A stretch of 5,629 bases of DNA from an uncultured Devosia sp. (GTDB taxonomy: Bacteria > Pseudomonadota > Alphaproteobacteria > Rhizobiales > Devosiaceae). Every line of letters begins with the position of its first letter. Positions within the stretch are counted from its first letter, which is position 1. Positions 1-5,629 of this stretch are shown one piece after another. Under the pieces are notes generated by a model. It saw nothing but the letters and a program-made list of their open reading frames with translations, had not been told where the DNA came from and did no database searches. A program made the translations under genes and the position numbers. The stretch spans positions 1 through 5,629 of the forward strand of contig CAMLKN010000161.1 of the NCBI GenBank assembly GCA_946480655.1, in the 5' to 3' direction.

Positions 1-129
1 GTGGCCAATGCCGCGCTCTTTCTCGCCTCCGACGCCGCATCGGGCATTACCGGCGTCACCATTCCCGTCGATGCCGGCCTCACCGCCGGCAATCTGCGCT
101 TCGTCAACGAGGTCCTCCTGGCCAAATGA
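1..129 (+). CDS. Short-chain dehydrogenase/reductase, C-terminal fragment (5' end outside window)
   Basis: Only the last 42 residues are present, in frame 1, ending at a TGA at 127-129. The fragment carries the usual tail of classical SDR enzymes: ALFLASDAASGITGVTIPVD followed by AG, matching the family pattern in which a helix ending in LASD is followed by an (I/V)TG turn and a V-D-(A/G)-G strand. The NAD(P)-binding glycine motif and the catalytic Tyr-x-x-x-Lys would lie upstream of the window, so neither cofactor nor substrate can be judged. Family knowledge says these are soluble NAD(P)-dependent alcohol/ketone oxidoreductases. The stop codon overlaps the next gene's start (ATGA), which implies co-transcription and translational coupling with the PLP enzyme. 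The GTG at position 1 is simply the edge of the window, not a start. The family call is fairly sure; the specific function is unknown. Confidence 0.85.
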   Translation: MANAALFLASDAASGITGVTIPVDAGLTAGNLRFVNEVLLAK

Positions 130-1190
130 CCCATTATTCCCAGCTCGACACCCCCGCCGTCCTCATCGACCTCGATCGCGCCGAAGCCAATCTCCGACAT
201 GCGCAGGCATCCGCCGACAAGGCGGGCATCGCCCTGCGCCCCCATATCAAGACCCACAAGCTGCCCTACTTTGCCAAGAGGCAGGTGGACCTGGGCGCCG
301 TCGGCATCACCGTGCAGAAGCTGGGCGAAGCCGAGGTCATGGCCGATGCCGGCCTTACCGATATCCTGCTGACTTTCAACATCATCGGCGCCGCCAAGCT
401 CAAGCGCTTGCAGGCCCTCCATGACCGGGTCACCATCCGCGTCGTCGCCGATAGCGCGGAATGCGTGGCCGGCCTCGCGTCAACCTTCACCGATCCGGCA
501 AAGCCCCTTGGCGTCTTTGTCGAATGCGATACCGGCATGGGCCGTTGTGGCGTGCAGTCGCCCGCTGCCGCTATCGATCTTGCCCGCCAGATTCTCGCCG
601 CGCCGGGCCTCGCCTTTGCCGGCCTCATGACCTATCCGGCGGCCGGAAAGTATCAGGCCGCCGCGCAATGGCTTGCCGACGCCAGGGCGGCCTTCTCTGC
701 CGCCGGTATCGGCCTGCCCGCCATCACCACCGGCGGCACGCCCGACATCTGGCATATGGACGAGGCGGCGCGCGTTGCCACCGAATACCGCCCCGGCACC
801 TATATCTACATGGATCGCTCCCAGGTCGCGGCCGGCGCCGCGACTTTCGACGATTGCGCCCTGACCGTGCTGGCCACCGTCGTCTCCCGCCCCACCGAAA
901 ACCGCGCCATCATCGACGCCGGCTCGAAAGCGCTGACCAGCGATCTGCTTGGTCTGGTGGGTCACGGCTATGTCGTCGAGTATCCGGATGCGAAGGTCGT
1001 GGGTCTTAGCGAAGAGCACGGCACGCTCGACGTTTCGGCCTGCGCCACCAAGCCCAGGATCGGCGACACGATCCGCATCATCCCCAATCACTGCTGCCCG
1101 GTGACCAACCTCTTCGACCGCGTCAATCTGATCCGCAACGGCGAACTGGTGGAAACGGTCGCGGTCGCCGCGCGGGGCCGGGTGGATTGA
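126..1190 (+). CDS. D-threonine aldolase / D-serine dehydratase-type PLP enzyme (alanine racemase-like N-terminal fold)
   Basis: This 354-residue protein has the usual length for fold-type III PLP enzymes of the D-threonine aldolase/DSD1 family. The N-terminal TIM barrel carries RPHIKTHK at residues 38-45, where the first lysine (K42) is the expected Schiff-base residue. ECDTGMGRCGV (133-143) and GGTPD (203-207, phosphate-binding region) follow, then TEYRPGTYIYMDR (219-231). The C-terminal beta domain has SEEHG (295-299) and PNHCCP (320-325). H322 and C324 occupy the divalent-metal site known in this family. Members cleave D-beta-hydroxy amino acids to glycine and an aldehyde, or deaminate D-serine or D-threo-3-hydroxyaspartate. 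The His-x-Cys pair leans toward the dehydratase branch, but this is inference. No signal peptide or membrane segment is seen, so it is cytosolic. The ATG at 126 overlaps the SDR stop; a GAGG at 109-112 is too far away to be a good ribosome site, so coupling to upstream translation is likely. Family call strong, substrate unknown. Confidence 0.92.
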   Translation: MTHYSQLDTPAVLIDLDRAEANLRHAQASADKAGIALRPHIKTHKLPYFAKRQVDLGAVGITVQKLGEAEVMADAGLTDILLTFNIIGAAKLKRLQALHDRVTIRVVADSAECVAGLASTFTDPAKPLGVFVECDTGMGRCGVQSPAAAIDLARQILAAPGLAFAGLMTYPAAGKYQAAAQWLADARAAFSAAGIGLPAITTGGTPDIWHMDEAARVATEYRPGTYIYMDRSQVAAGAATFDDCALTVLATVVSRPTENRAIIDAGSKALTSDLLGLVGHGYVVEYPDAKVVGLSEEHGTLDVSACATKPRIGDTIRIIPNHCCPVTNLFDRVNLIRNGELVETVAVAARGRVD

Positions 1191-1234
1191 CCGGGCTTGC
1201 CTCCTCCGGGGCGCCATGAAACTCTCGCGCCAAC

Positions 1235-1242
1235 AAGAGGAG
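1235..1242 (+). promoter_or_regulatory. Ribosome binding site of the TIM-barrel isomerase gene
   Basis: AAGAGGAG lies 7 bases before the ATG at 1250. It is the best Shine-Dalgarno match in the plus-strand cassette and fixes the start of the gene. It shows that this third gene is translated independently even though the first two genes are coupled by overlap. The rest of the 59-base gap (1191-1249) shows no convincing promoter or terminator. Confidence 0.75.
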
Positions 1243-1249
1243 CAAGAAA

Positions 1250-2080
1250 ATGGCCGATCCGAACCAGCGCATCGCCGTATCCACCTGGTCGCTGCATCGC
1301 TACCTGGGCACGATCTATCCCCACGATACCAGCACCGATGCCATAGGCGACGGCGATGACCGGTATGGCGAAGGCGAAGAATCGCTGCTCGGCCTGCCCT
1401 CGGTCCTCGCCAATCACGGCTATGACCGGCTCGAAATCGTCTCCTTCCACCTGCGCAGCCGCGACCCTGTCTACCTTGGCGAATTGCGCGACCAGCTCAA
1501 TGTTTCCGGCGTGACCCTGCAGACCCTGCTGATCGATGCCGGCGACATGACTGATCCTGTAAACGGAGCGCAGGAGACACGCTGGATCGCCGGCTGGGTC
1601 GATGTCGCCAACGCGCTTGGCGCCGAAAACGCGCGCATCATTGCCGGCAAGCAGAAGCCGACGCCCGAGACCATCGCCCGCTCGGTGGCCGGTTTCAGGG
1701 AACTGCTGGCGCTCAATGCCGGCTCGCCGCTCAAGCTCGTGACCGAGAACTGGTTCGACCTGCTTTCGACGCCTGACGCGGTGCACGAAGTGCTCGACCG
1801 CCTGGAAGGGCAGGTGGGGCTCCTGGCCGATTTCGGCAACTGGACCGGGCCGGACAAGTATGAGGGGCTCAAATCAATCTTCCCCCGCGCCTCGCTCTGC
1901 CACGCCAAGGCCAGTTTTGAGGGCGGGCAGCTCGATGAAGCCGACTATGGCCTCTGCGTCGGGGTGGCCGAGGAAGCCGGCTATGCCGGCCCCTATACGC
2001 TGATCTTCGATGCCGAACATCCCGGCGAATGGGCCGGGCTGTCCGAGGAACGGGATTTCATTCTCAGCCGCATTGGCTAG
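1250..2080 (+). CDS. Sugar phosphate isomerase/epimerase-like protein (xylose isomerase-type TIM barrel)
   Basis: This 276-residue soluble protein has the length and layout of the AP-endonuclease-2/xylose isomerase-like TIM-barrel superfamily. It opens with a beta-1 strand IAVSTWSLHRYLG (residues 8-20), followed by YDRLEIVSFHL (58-68), which is the second barrel strand with a conserved Glu. Candidate metal ligands at strand ends are E166 in VTENWFD, D194 in LADFGNW, H218 in LCHAK, and D254 or E256 in LIFDAEH. This E-D-H-(E/D) order is typical of divalent-metal isomerases and epimerases in the family. Known members act on sugars, inositol derivatives, hydroxypyruvate or ketoses, and the sequence does not decide among these. 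Start choice rests on the AAGAGGAG at 1235-1242. It lies 59 bases after the PLP enzyme on the same strand and is probably in the same operon. Family call good, reaction unknown. Confidence 0.85.
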   Translation: MADPNQRIAVSTWSLHRYLGTIYPHDTSTDAIGDGDDRYGEGEESLLGLPSVLANHGYDRLEIVSFHLRSRDPVYLGELRDQLNVSGVTLQTLLIDAGDMTDPVNGAQETRWIAGWVDVANALGAENARIIAGKQKPTPETIARSVAGFRELLALNAGSPLKLVTENWFDLLSTPDAVHEVLDRLEGQVGLLADFGNWTGPDKYEGLKSIFPRASLCHAKASFEGGQLDEADYGLCVGVAEEAGYAGPYTLIFDAEHPGEWAGLSEERDFILSRIG

Positions 2081-2089
2081 GGCACTCAC

Positions 2090-2116
2090 CTTCCGAGGAT
2101 CGTGATCGCGCGGAAG
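2090..2116 (+). terminator. Inverted repeat, possible weak terminator or operator after the enzyme cassette
   Basis: A perfect 6-bp inverted repeat, CTTCCG at 2090-2095 and CGGAAG at 2111-2116, sits 10 bases after the stop of the isomerase gene. Its 15-base interior holds a second small pairing, GAT (2098-2100) with ATC (2105-2107). It is followed by CCTGTTGTTA rather than a clean run of T, so as an intrinsic terminator it would be weak. It may instead be an operator, or chance. Its place between the enzyme cassette and the signalling gene is the main reason to record it. Confidence 0.25.
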
Positions 2117-2150
2117 CCTGTTGTTAAGGCTCTTGGCGGACTATGACAGA

Positions 2151-3890
2151 ATGGTAACGCCACGCGCCAGACCCCGTCCTGCGCCCGTCCCCGACGCTTT
2201 GCGTTCGGCGGCGACACTGACGCGTCTCCTCGATGCCGCGCCCTTGGGCATGCTGGTGACGACGCTCGAAGGTGTGGCGGTCTATGCCAATCCCGCTTTT
2301 GGCGACCTGCTCGGATTTCGCCCCGAGCCCGGCCAGGCCTTCGGCTTTGCCGATCTCATTGCCGATGAAGGTGGTGCGGTCGCCCGGTTGCACTTCGACA
2401 GGCTGCTGCGGGGCGAGGTTCAGGTCAGCCGCGGCGAATATCAGATGCGTCATGCCAACGGGCATCCCGTCTGGGTCATGGCAGGCGCCACGATCCTGCC
2501 AGCCGAGGCGGAAACGCCGGCACTGATCCTCGTGCAGCTGACGAGCATTGAACTGCAGAAGCGGGCCGAAGAGGCATTGGTCTATTCGGAAAGCCGGTGG
2601 AATTCCGCGCTTGAAAGCGCTCGGCAAGGCGTATGGGATTACGACATGCGCAAGGATCGCATGTTCTACTCGCATATGTGGCGGGTTCTGCGTGGCATTC
2701 CCGACGACGAGGTGATCGGGGAAGACCACGATCTGAGCTGGCTCGACCGCATCCACCCCGATGATCGCGAACGCGCCCGCACCGACAGCAAGAAGCAGGG
2801 TCTGGGCGTAGAGGGGTATGACACGCTCGAATATCGCGAGATGACCCGGCAGGGCCAATACATCTGGATTCTCAGCCGCGGCAAGCCGATCGAGTGGGAC
2901 GAGCATGGCAAAGTGCTCCGCAGCGTGGGTATCGACACCGACATTACGCACCTCAAGGTCATGGAGCAGGAACTAGCGGCTGAAAAGGAGCGCCTGCGCG
3001 TGACCCTTGAAGCCATGGCCGACGGCATGATCTCGACCGACATGGACGGCGTCGTTGTCTTTATGAATCCGGCCGGCGAGAAATTGACCGGCCTGCGCGC
3101 CGCCGATGCCGTGGGAAAAAAGGCAAGCGAAGTCTTCCGCTTGCGCCGGGAGAGCGACAATGCTCCCTTGCCCTGCCCGGTGGACGACAGCCTCAGCAGC
3201 GGTATTCAGGTGCGTGCCGACGATGACAGCATTCTGTGCGCCCATGATGGGAGGCAACTCGATATCCGCTGCACCGCATCGCCGGTCCTTGGTGAAAATG
3301 GCGTGCTCGCGGGCGCTGTGCTCGTGTTTCAGGACGTGACCCAGAGCCGGGCCCTGCAACGCCAGCTCGCCTATTCGGCCGCCCATGACGACCTCACCGG
3401 CCTGCCAAACCGCGCCGCCTTCGAGCGGGCGCTGAACGACGCCATCGCTTCAGCCCGCAATGGCCGCAGGTCCCATTGCCTCATCTATCTCGACCTCGAT
3501 CGCTTCAAGCCCGTCAATGACACGGCCGGGCACGCCGCTGGTGACGCCCTGCTGCGACAGGTCGCGCAGACAATCCGGGGTGTGTGCCGCAGCCACGACC
3601 TAGCCGCTCGCATCGGCGGAGACGAGTTTGCGGTGATCCTCGAGGATTGCCCGCTCGAGAATGGGCGCATGGTGGCCGAGAAGATCGTCCGGGCCATTGG
3701 CGCGCTGGCCTTTGCCTGGGTCGGGCGGACCTACCATATCGGCGCCAGCGCCGGGATCACGGCCATAGAAGCAAAACCCGCATCATCGCTGGGCTTCGTG
3801 GGCGAAGCCGACGCTGCCTGCTACGCTGCCAAGGCGCAGGGGCGCAGTCGCGTCATCGCCTTCGCCGAGATGAACCTGCCCCAGCCGTAG
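2151..3890 (+). CDS. Diguanylate cyclase with three PAS domains (PAS-PAS-PAS-GGDEF)
   Basis: Counted from the ATG at 2151 this is 579 residues, with no transmembrane segment. Three PAS-like sensor domains come first: about 20-135 (with VYANPAFGDLLGF), about 142-268 (PAS_3-like, with IHPDDRERA and WILSRG), and about 275-400 (with VVFMNPAGEKLTGL). A GGDEF domain covers about 408-572. The junction motif DDLTGLPNR (413-421) leads into LDLDRFK (447-453), ND (456-457), GHAAGD (460-465) and an intact GGDEF at 489-493, so cyclase activity (2 GTP to cyclic di-GMP) is expected. RSHD at 480-483, five residues before GGDEF, is a canonical RxxD inhibitory site for product feedback. No EAL domain follows. 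An in-frame TTG at 2121, preceded by GGAAG at 2112-2116, would add ten residues; the ATG is preferred, though its upstream GGCGGA (2135-2140) is only a fair ribosome site. The ligand of the PAS domains is unknown, and no heme or flavin signature was recognised. Confidence 0.92.
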   Translation: MVTPRARPRPAPVPDALRSAATLTRLLDAAPLGMLVTTLEGVAVYANPAFGDLLGFRPEPGQAFGFADLIADEGGAVARLHFDRLLRGEVQVSRGEYQMRHANGHPVWVMAGATILPAEAETPALILVQLTSIELQKRAEEALVYSESRWNSALESARQGVWDYDMRKDRMFYSHMWRVLRGIPDDEVIGEDHDLSWLDRIHPDDRERARTDSKKQGLGVEGYDTLEYREMTRQGQYIWILSRGKPIEWDEHGKVLRSVGIDTDITHLKVMEQELAAEKERLRVTLEAMADGMISTDMDGVVVFMNPAGEKLTGLRAADAVGKKASEVFRLRRESDNAPLPCPVDDSLSSGIQVRADDDSILCAHDGRQLDIRCTASPVLGENGVLAGAVLVFQDVTQSRALQRQLAYSAAHDDLTGLPNRAAFERALNDAIASARNGRRSHCLIYLDLDRFKPVNDTAGHAAGDALLRQVAQTIRGVCRSHDLAARIGGDEFAVILEDCPLENGRMVAEKIVRAIGALAFAWVGRTYHIGASAGITAIEAKPASSLGFVGEADAACYAAKAQGRSRVIAFAEMNLPQP

Positions 3891-3896
3891 CCCGCG

Positions 3897-4808
3897 TCAG
3901 GCCGAGGGTAGGTATGTCTCTGCCGCCAGCGCCACAAAGCTCTTCATCGCCGCCGACATGGGGCTCGACTTGCGCCGCGCCACCAGCAATTGCCGCATGG
4001 CCCAGGGCTCGGCCAGCGGCGCACAGACAAGGTCCGTGCCGGCCAGCAGATGCAGACTCGTCGAGCGCAAAAAGCCGATGCCGAAGCCGGCTTCGACCAT
4101 GCGCACCAAGGCCGGGAAACTCTCGACCCGGAGCGCCTCGGTCAGCGGCTTGCCCAGTTTTCCGGCCGCTTCGCTGAGCAGGCGGTCAAGGGATCCGGCA
4201 TGGTGGATGCCGACAATGGCATGCGGCACGACGGTGGAAAACGCGACCGACTTCCGCGGCTCGATCTGCTTGGCCAGCTCATGCTCGGGCGGCACCAATA
4301 CCCAGACGCGTTCATCCTCGAAGGGGCGGATATCGAAGCGCGAAAAGTCATAATTGTCCGAGACGATGGCGATGTCAGCCTGGCCCTCGTCCAGCGCCAA
4401 AAGTGCCTTGGCGGCGCCCATTTCGGCAATGGCGATTTCGATGCCGGGAAACTTGGTGGCGAATTTGGCCAGCAATTCCGGCAGGCGTCCGGTCAGCGCC
4501 GAACTGGTACAGGCGAGGCGCAGGCTTCCCCGTTGGCCGGAGCCGAAATCGGCCATGATGGCATCGAGATCGGCGATCGAGCGCAGCACCGTGCGGCAGC
4601 CTTCGGCATAGGCCTCGCCGGCCTTGGTCAGCTTGACGCCGTGGGCCGAGCGGTCGAAGAGCACGACGCCCAGCCGCGCTTCGAGATCGGAAACGCGCCG
4701 GCTAACGGCAGAAGAGGCGATACCCTCGCGCTCTGCGGCACGGCCGATCGAGCCGGTCTCGGCGAGAAGCAGGATAAGCCGCGCGGTTACGCTGTCGAAA
4801 GGTGCCAT
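3897..4808 (-). CDS. LysR-type transcriptional regulator
   Basis: This 303-residue protein has normal LysR length. The N-terminal winged helix-turn-helix is at about residues 4-62: GSIGRAAEREGIASSAVSRR (19-38) covers the helix-turn-helix, followed by VSDLEARLGVVLFDRS and GVKLTKAG. A linker helix and a periplasmic-binding-protein-like effector domain (about 94-300) follow, including ADIAIV (144-149), FEDERVWVLVPPEHEL and VEAGFGIGFL (238-247). The reading frame stays open another 66 codons upstream into the permease gene, but that extension is arginine/proline-rich, unlike LysR proteins, and GGGAGA at 4813-4818 fits the ATG at 4808. The gene lies 26 bases after the permease on the same strand, so it may regulate that permease or be carried on its transcript. 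Its stop is 6 bases from that of the diguanylate cyclase. The effector and target genes cannot be read from the sequence. Confidence 0.93.
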   Translation of the reverse strand: MAPFDSVTARLILLLAETGSIGRAAEREGIASSAVSRRVSDLEARLGVVLFDRSAHGVKLTKAGEAYAEGCRTVLRSIADLDAIMADFGSGQRGSLRLACTSSALTGRLPELLAKFATKFPGIEIAIAEMGAAKALLALDEGQADIAIVSDNYDFSRFDIRPFEDERVWVLVPPEHELAKQIEPRKSVAFSTVVPHAIVGIHHAGSLDRLLSEAAGKLGKPLTEALRVESFPALVRMVEAGFGIGFLRSTSLHLLAGTDLVCAPLAEPWAMRQLLVARRKSSPMSAAMKSFVALAAETYLPSA

Positions 4809-4827
4809 GTCGTCTCCCGCTGGCACC
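4801..4827 (-). promoter_or_regulatory. 7-bp inverted repeat spanning the LysR ribosome site and start codon
   Basis: On the minus strand GGTGCCA (4827-4821) and TGGCACC (4807-4801) form a perfect 7-bp inverted repeat with a 13-base interior. The interior holds the ribosome binding site GGGAGA (4818-4813) and the A of the start codon; the 3' arm is the TG of the ATG plus the next codons. In the mRNA the arms could fold into a hairpin with the ribosome site in the loop and the start codon at the stem. Alternatively, the TGCCA/TGGCA dyad in DNA could be an operator, for example for autoregulation. The sequence is certain; the function is a guess, and a repeat of this size can arise by chance in GC-rich DNA. 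Confidence 0.35.
4813..4818 (-). promoter_or_regulatory. Ribosome binding site of the LysR gene
   Basis: GGGAGA on the minus strand ends 4 bases before the ATG at 4808, with the GGGAG core about 5 bases away. It decides in favour of the 303-residue start over the longer open frame that runs back into the permease gene. Confidence 0.65.
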
Positions 4828-4834
4828 ATAACCA

Positions 4835-5581
4835 TTAGGGGACGCCGAGCAAGGACAAGCCGCGGCCGAAATAGAATAATCCAATGGCCGTGACGACCCA
4901 GCGGGTCCAGTGGCGGAAGCCGTCGTCGCTCATGCGCTGCAGGATGTGGTAGCCGAGGTTGGTCCCTGCCACGGCAAAGGGCGCCGCGACCAGCACAAGC
5001 AACCAATCGCCCTGGCCCATGGCCGTGGCCAGTCCGCCATAGAAGACGACCTTCGACGCATGCGAGATGACCTGCGTCGCCGCCTTGGTGGCAATGATGG
5101 TGCGCCGGTCCATGGTAGTGCGGATGAAAAAGATGTCCACCGTCGGACCAGAGGCGCCAACGGCCAGGTTCAGTCCTCCACCGACAAAGCCGCAGATGAA
5201 GGCGTGCAGCGGCTTCTGCGCATCCAGACCCAGCCAGTGCTTGGGAATCCAGACCAATATGGGCATGAGCCCGATGACGATACAGACGACGGCCAGGTCC
5301 GGGGTGTAGCGGAGGATATAGAGCAGCAGTCCCGCTGCAGCGAGGCCGGTCGAGATCACGCCCAGCACCCGCCAGTCGATATGCGCGCGGCTGAACCAGG
5401 CGCGCGATCCATTGGCCACGATCTGGATGGCACCCTGCACCGCAATGGCCGTGGCCACCGGCAACATGGCCAGCAGGATGGCGAGGAGGACGAGGCCGCC
5501 CGCCATGCCGAACACGCCCGACAGGGCCGAGGTGGCAAAAACGGCGAGGGCAACGAAAGCCGTGGTCAGCAAGGGGAACAT
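4835..5581 (-). CDS. TauE/SafE family membrane permease (sulfite exporter-like)
   Basis: From the ATG at 5581 this is a 248-residue, strongly hydrophobic protein of the usual size for TauE/SafE (DUF81-type) transporters. Hydrophobic stretches that can span the membrane lie at about 3-20, 26-46, 72-91, 96-112, 126-146, 192-212 and 225-245, with a further weaker one near 165-185. The duplicated glycine-rich family signature is visible: SGVFGMAGGLVLL (21-33) in the first half and GFVGGGLNLAVGASGP (131-146) in the second. ATQVISHASKVVFYGG (168-183) is another typical stretch. Family members export sulfite, sulfoacetate or related organic anions, and many are uncharacterised, so the substrate is open. 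AGGAGA at 5588-5593 supports this start; the frame stays open for 16 more codons to the window edge, but that segment is hydrophilic. The next gene on the strand is the LysR regulator, 26 bases on. Confidence 0.9.
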   Translation of the reverse strand: MFPLLTTAFVALAVFATSALSGVFGMAGGLVLLAILLAMLPVATAIAVQGAIQIVANGSRAWFSRAHIDWRVLGVISTGLAAAGLLLYILRYTPDLAVVCIVIGLMPILVWIPKHWLGLDAQKPLHAFICGFVGGGLNLAVGASGPTVDIFFIRTTMDRRTIIATKAATQVISHASKVVFYGGLATAMGQGDWLLVLVAAPFAVAGTNLGYHILQRMSDDGFRHWTRWVVTAIGLFYFGRGLSLLGVP

Positions 5582-5587
5582 GGGCAA

Positions 5588-5593
5588 TCTCCT
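5588..5593 (-). promoter_or_regulatory. Ribosome binding site of the TauE/SafE permease gene
   Basis: AGGAGA on the minus strand lies 6 bases before the ATG at 5581. It supports that start over the ATG at the extreme window edge (5629). The remaining bases 5594-5629 show no recognisable promoter, but the upstream region is cut off by the window. Confidence 0.65.
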
Positions 5594-5629
5594 GGCCAAG
5601 AGATGCACCTCGCTCCCGCTTGGGGCCAT

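Noticed and set aside
480..1217. Open frame of 245 codons on the minus strand across the PLP enzyme gene
   Set aside because: It lies fully antisense to a gene with clear family motifs, has a low-complexity Gly/Arg/Ala composition and matches no family I recognise. Long antisense frames are expected in GC-rich coding DNA.
1210..1231. Inverted repeat GGCGC / GCGCC between the PLP enzyme and the isomerase genes
   Set aside because: It has only a 5-bp stem with a 12-base loop and no T run. It is expected by chance in GC-rich DNA and unlikely to terminate transcription.
2121..2147. Possible promoter TTGTTA - 15 bases - TATGAC before the cyclase gene
   Set aside because: The spacing is short and the -10 match is partial; it would put the transcript start at or after the preferred ATG. 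Alphaproteobacterial promoters are too variable to call this.
2124..2951. Open frame of 275 codons antisense to the PAS domains
   Set aside because: It is a shadow of the PAS-GGDEF gene, with no recognisable domain and no ribosome site supporting it.
3990..4838. Open frame of 282 codons on the plus strand opposite the LysR gene
   Set aside because: It mirrors the LysR reading frame; the protein is glycine/arginine-rich with no known motif, while the LysR frame has a complete helix-turn-helix and effector domain.
4809..5006. 66-residue N-terminal extension of the LysR frame into the permease gene
   Set aside because: The extension is Arg/Pro-rich, overlaps the permease coding region and is not found in LysR proteins. 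The ribosome site at 4813-4818 supports the shorter start.

Overview
The window looks like chromosome of a high-GC alphaproteobacterium. A Hyphomicrobiales member such as a Devosia relative would fit, but that is inference from base composition, gene types and codon use, with no marker gene present. It is densely coded. No RNA gene, insertion sequence, CRISPR array or prophage signal was seen, and no stretch over 300 bases lacks a gene.

Plus strand, 1-2080: three enzyme genes in an operon-like run. They are the C-terminal end of a short-chain dehydrogenase/reductase (cut by the window edge), a PLP-dependent D-threonine aldolase/D-serine dehydratase-type enzyme whose ATG overlaps the previous stop (ATGA), and, after 59 bases, a sugar-phosphate isomerase/epimerase-like TIM-barrel protein with its own strong ribosome binding site. 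Together they suggest a small catabolic cassette for a hydroxylated D-amino acid or a polyol/sugar-acid type compound. The substrate cannot be read from the sequence.

Plus strand, 2151-3890: a soluble three-PAS diguanylate cyclase with an intact GGDEF active site and an intact RxxD inhibitory site, but no EAL domain. It follows the cassette after 70 bases that contain a 6-bp inverted repeat. It is probably a separate signalling gene making cyclic di-GMP.

Minus strand, 5581-3897: a TauE/SafE-family membrane permease followed after 26 bases by a LysR-type regulator, probably one transcription unit. The regulator converges on the diguanylate cyclase with only 6 bases between the two stop codons. 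A perfect 7-bp inverted repeat surrounds the regulator's ribosome binding site and start codon. This is the most notable non-coding structure in the window.

Overall the region looks like ordinary accessory metabolism, signalling and transport. I found no clear evidence of an undescribed system. The findings below are modest leads.
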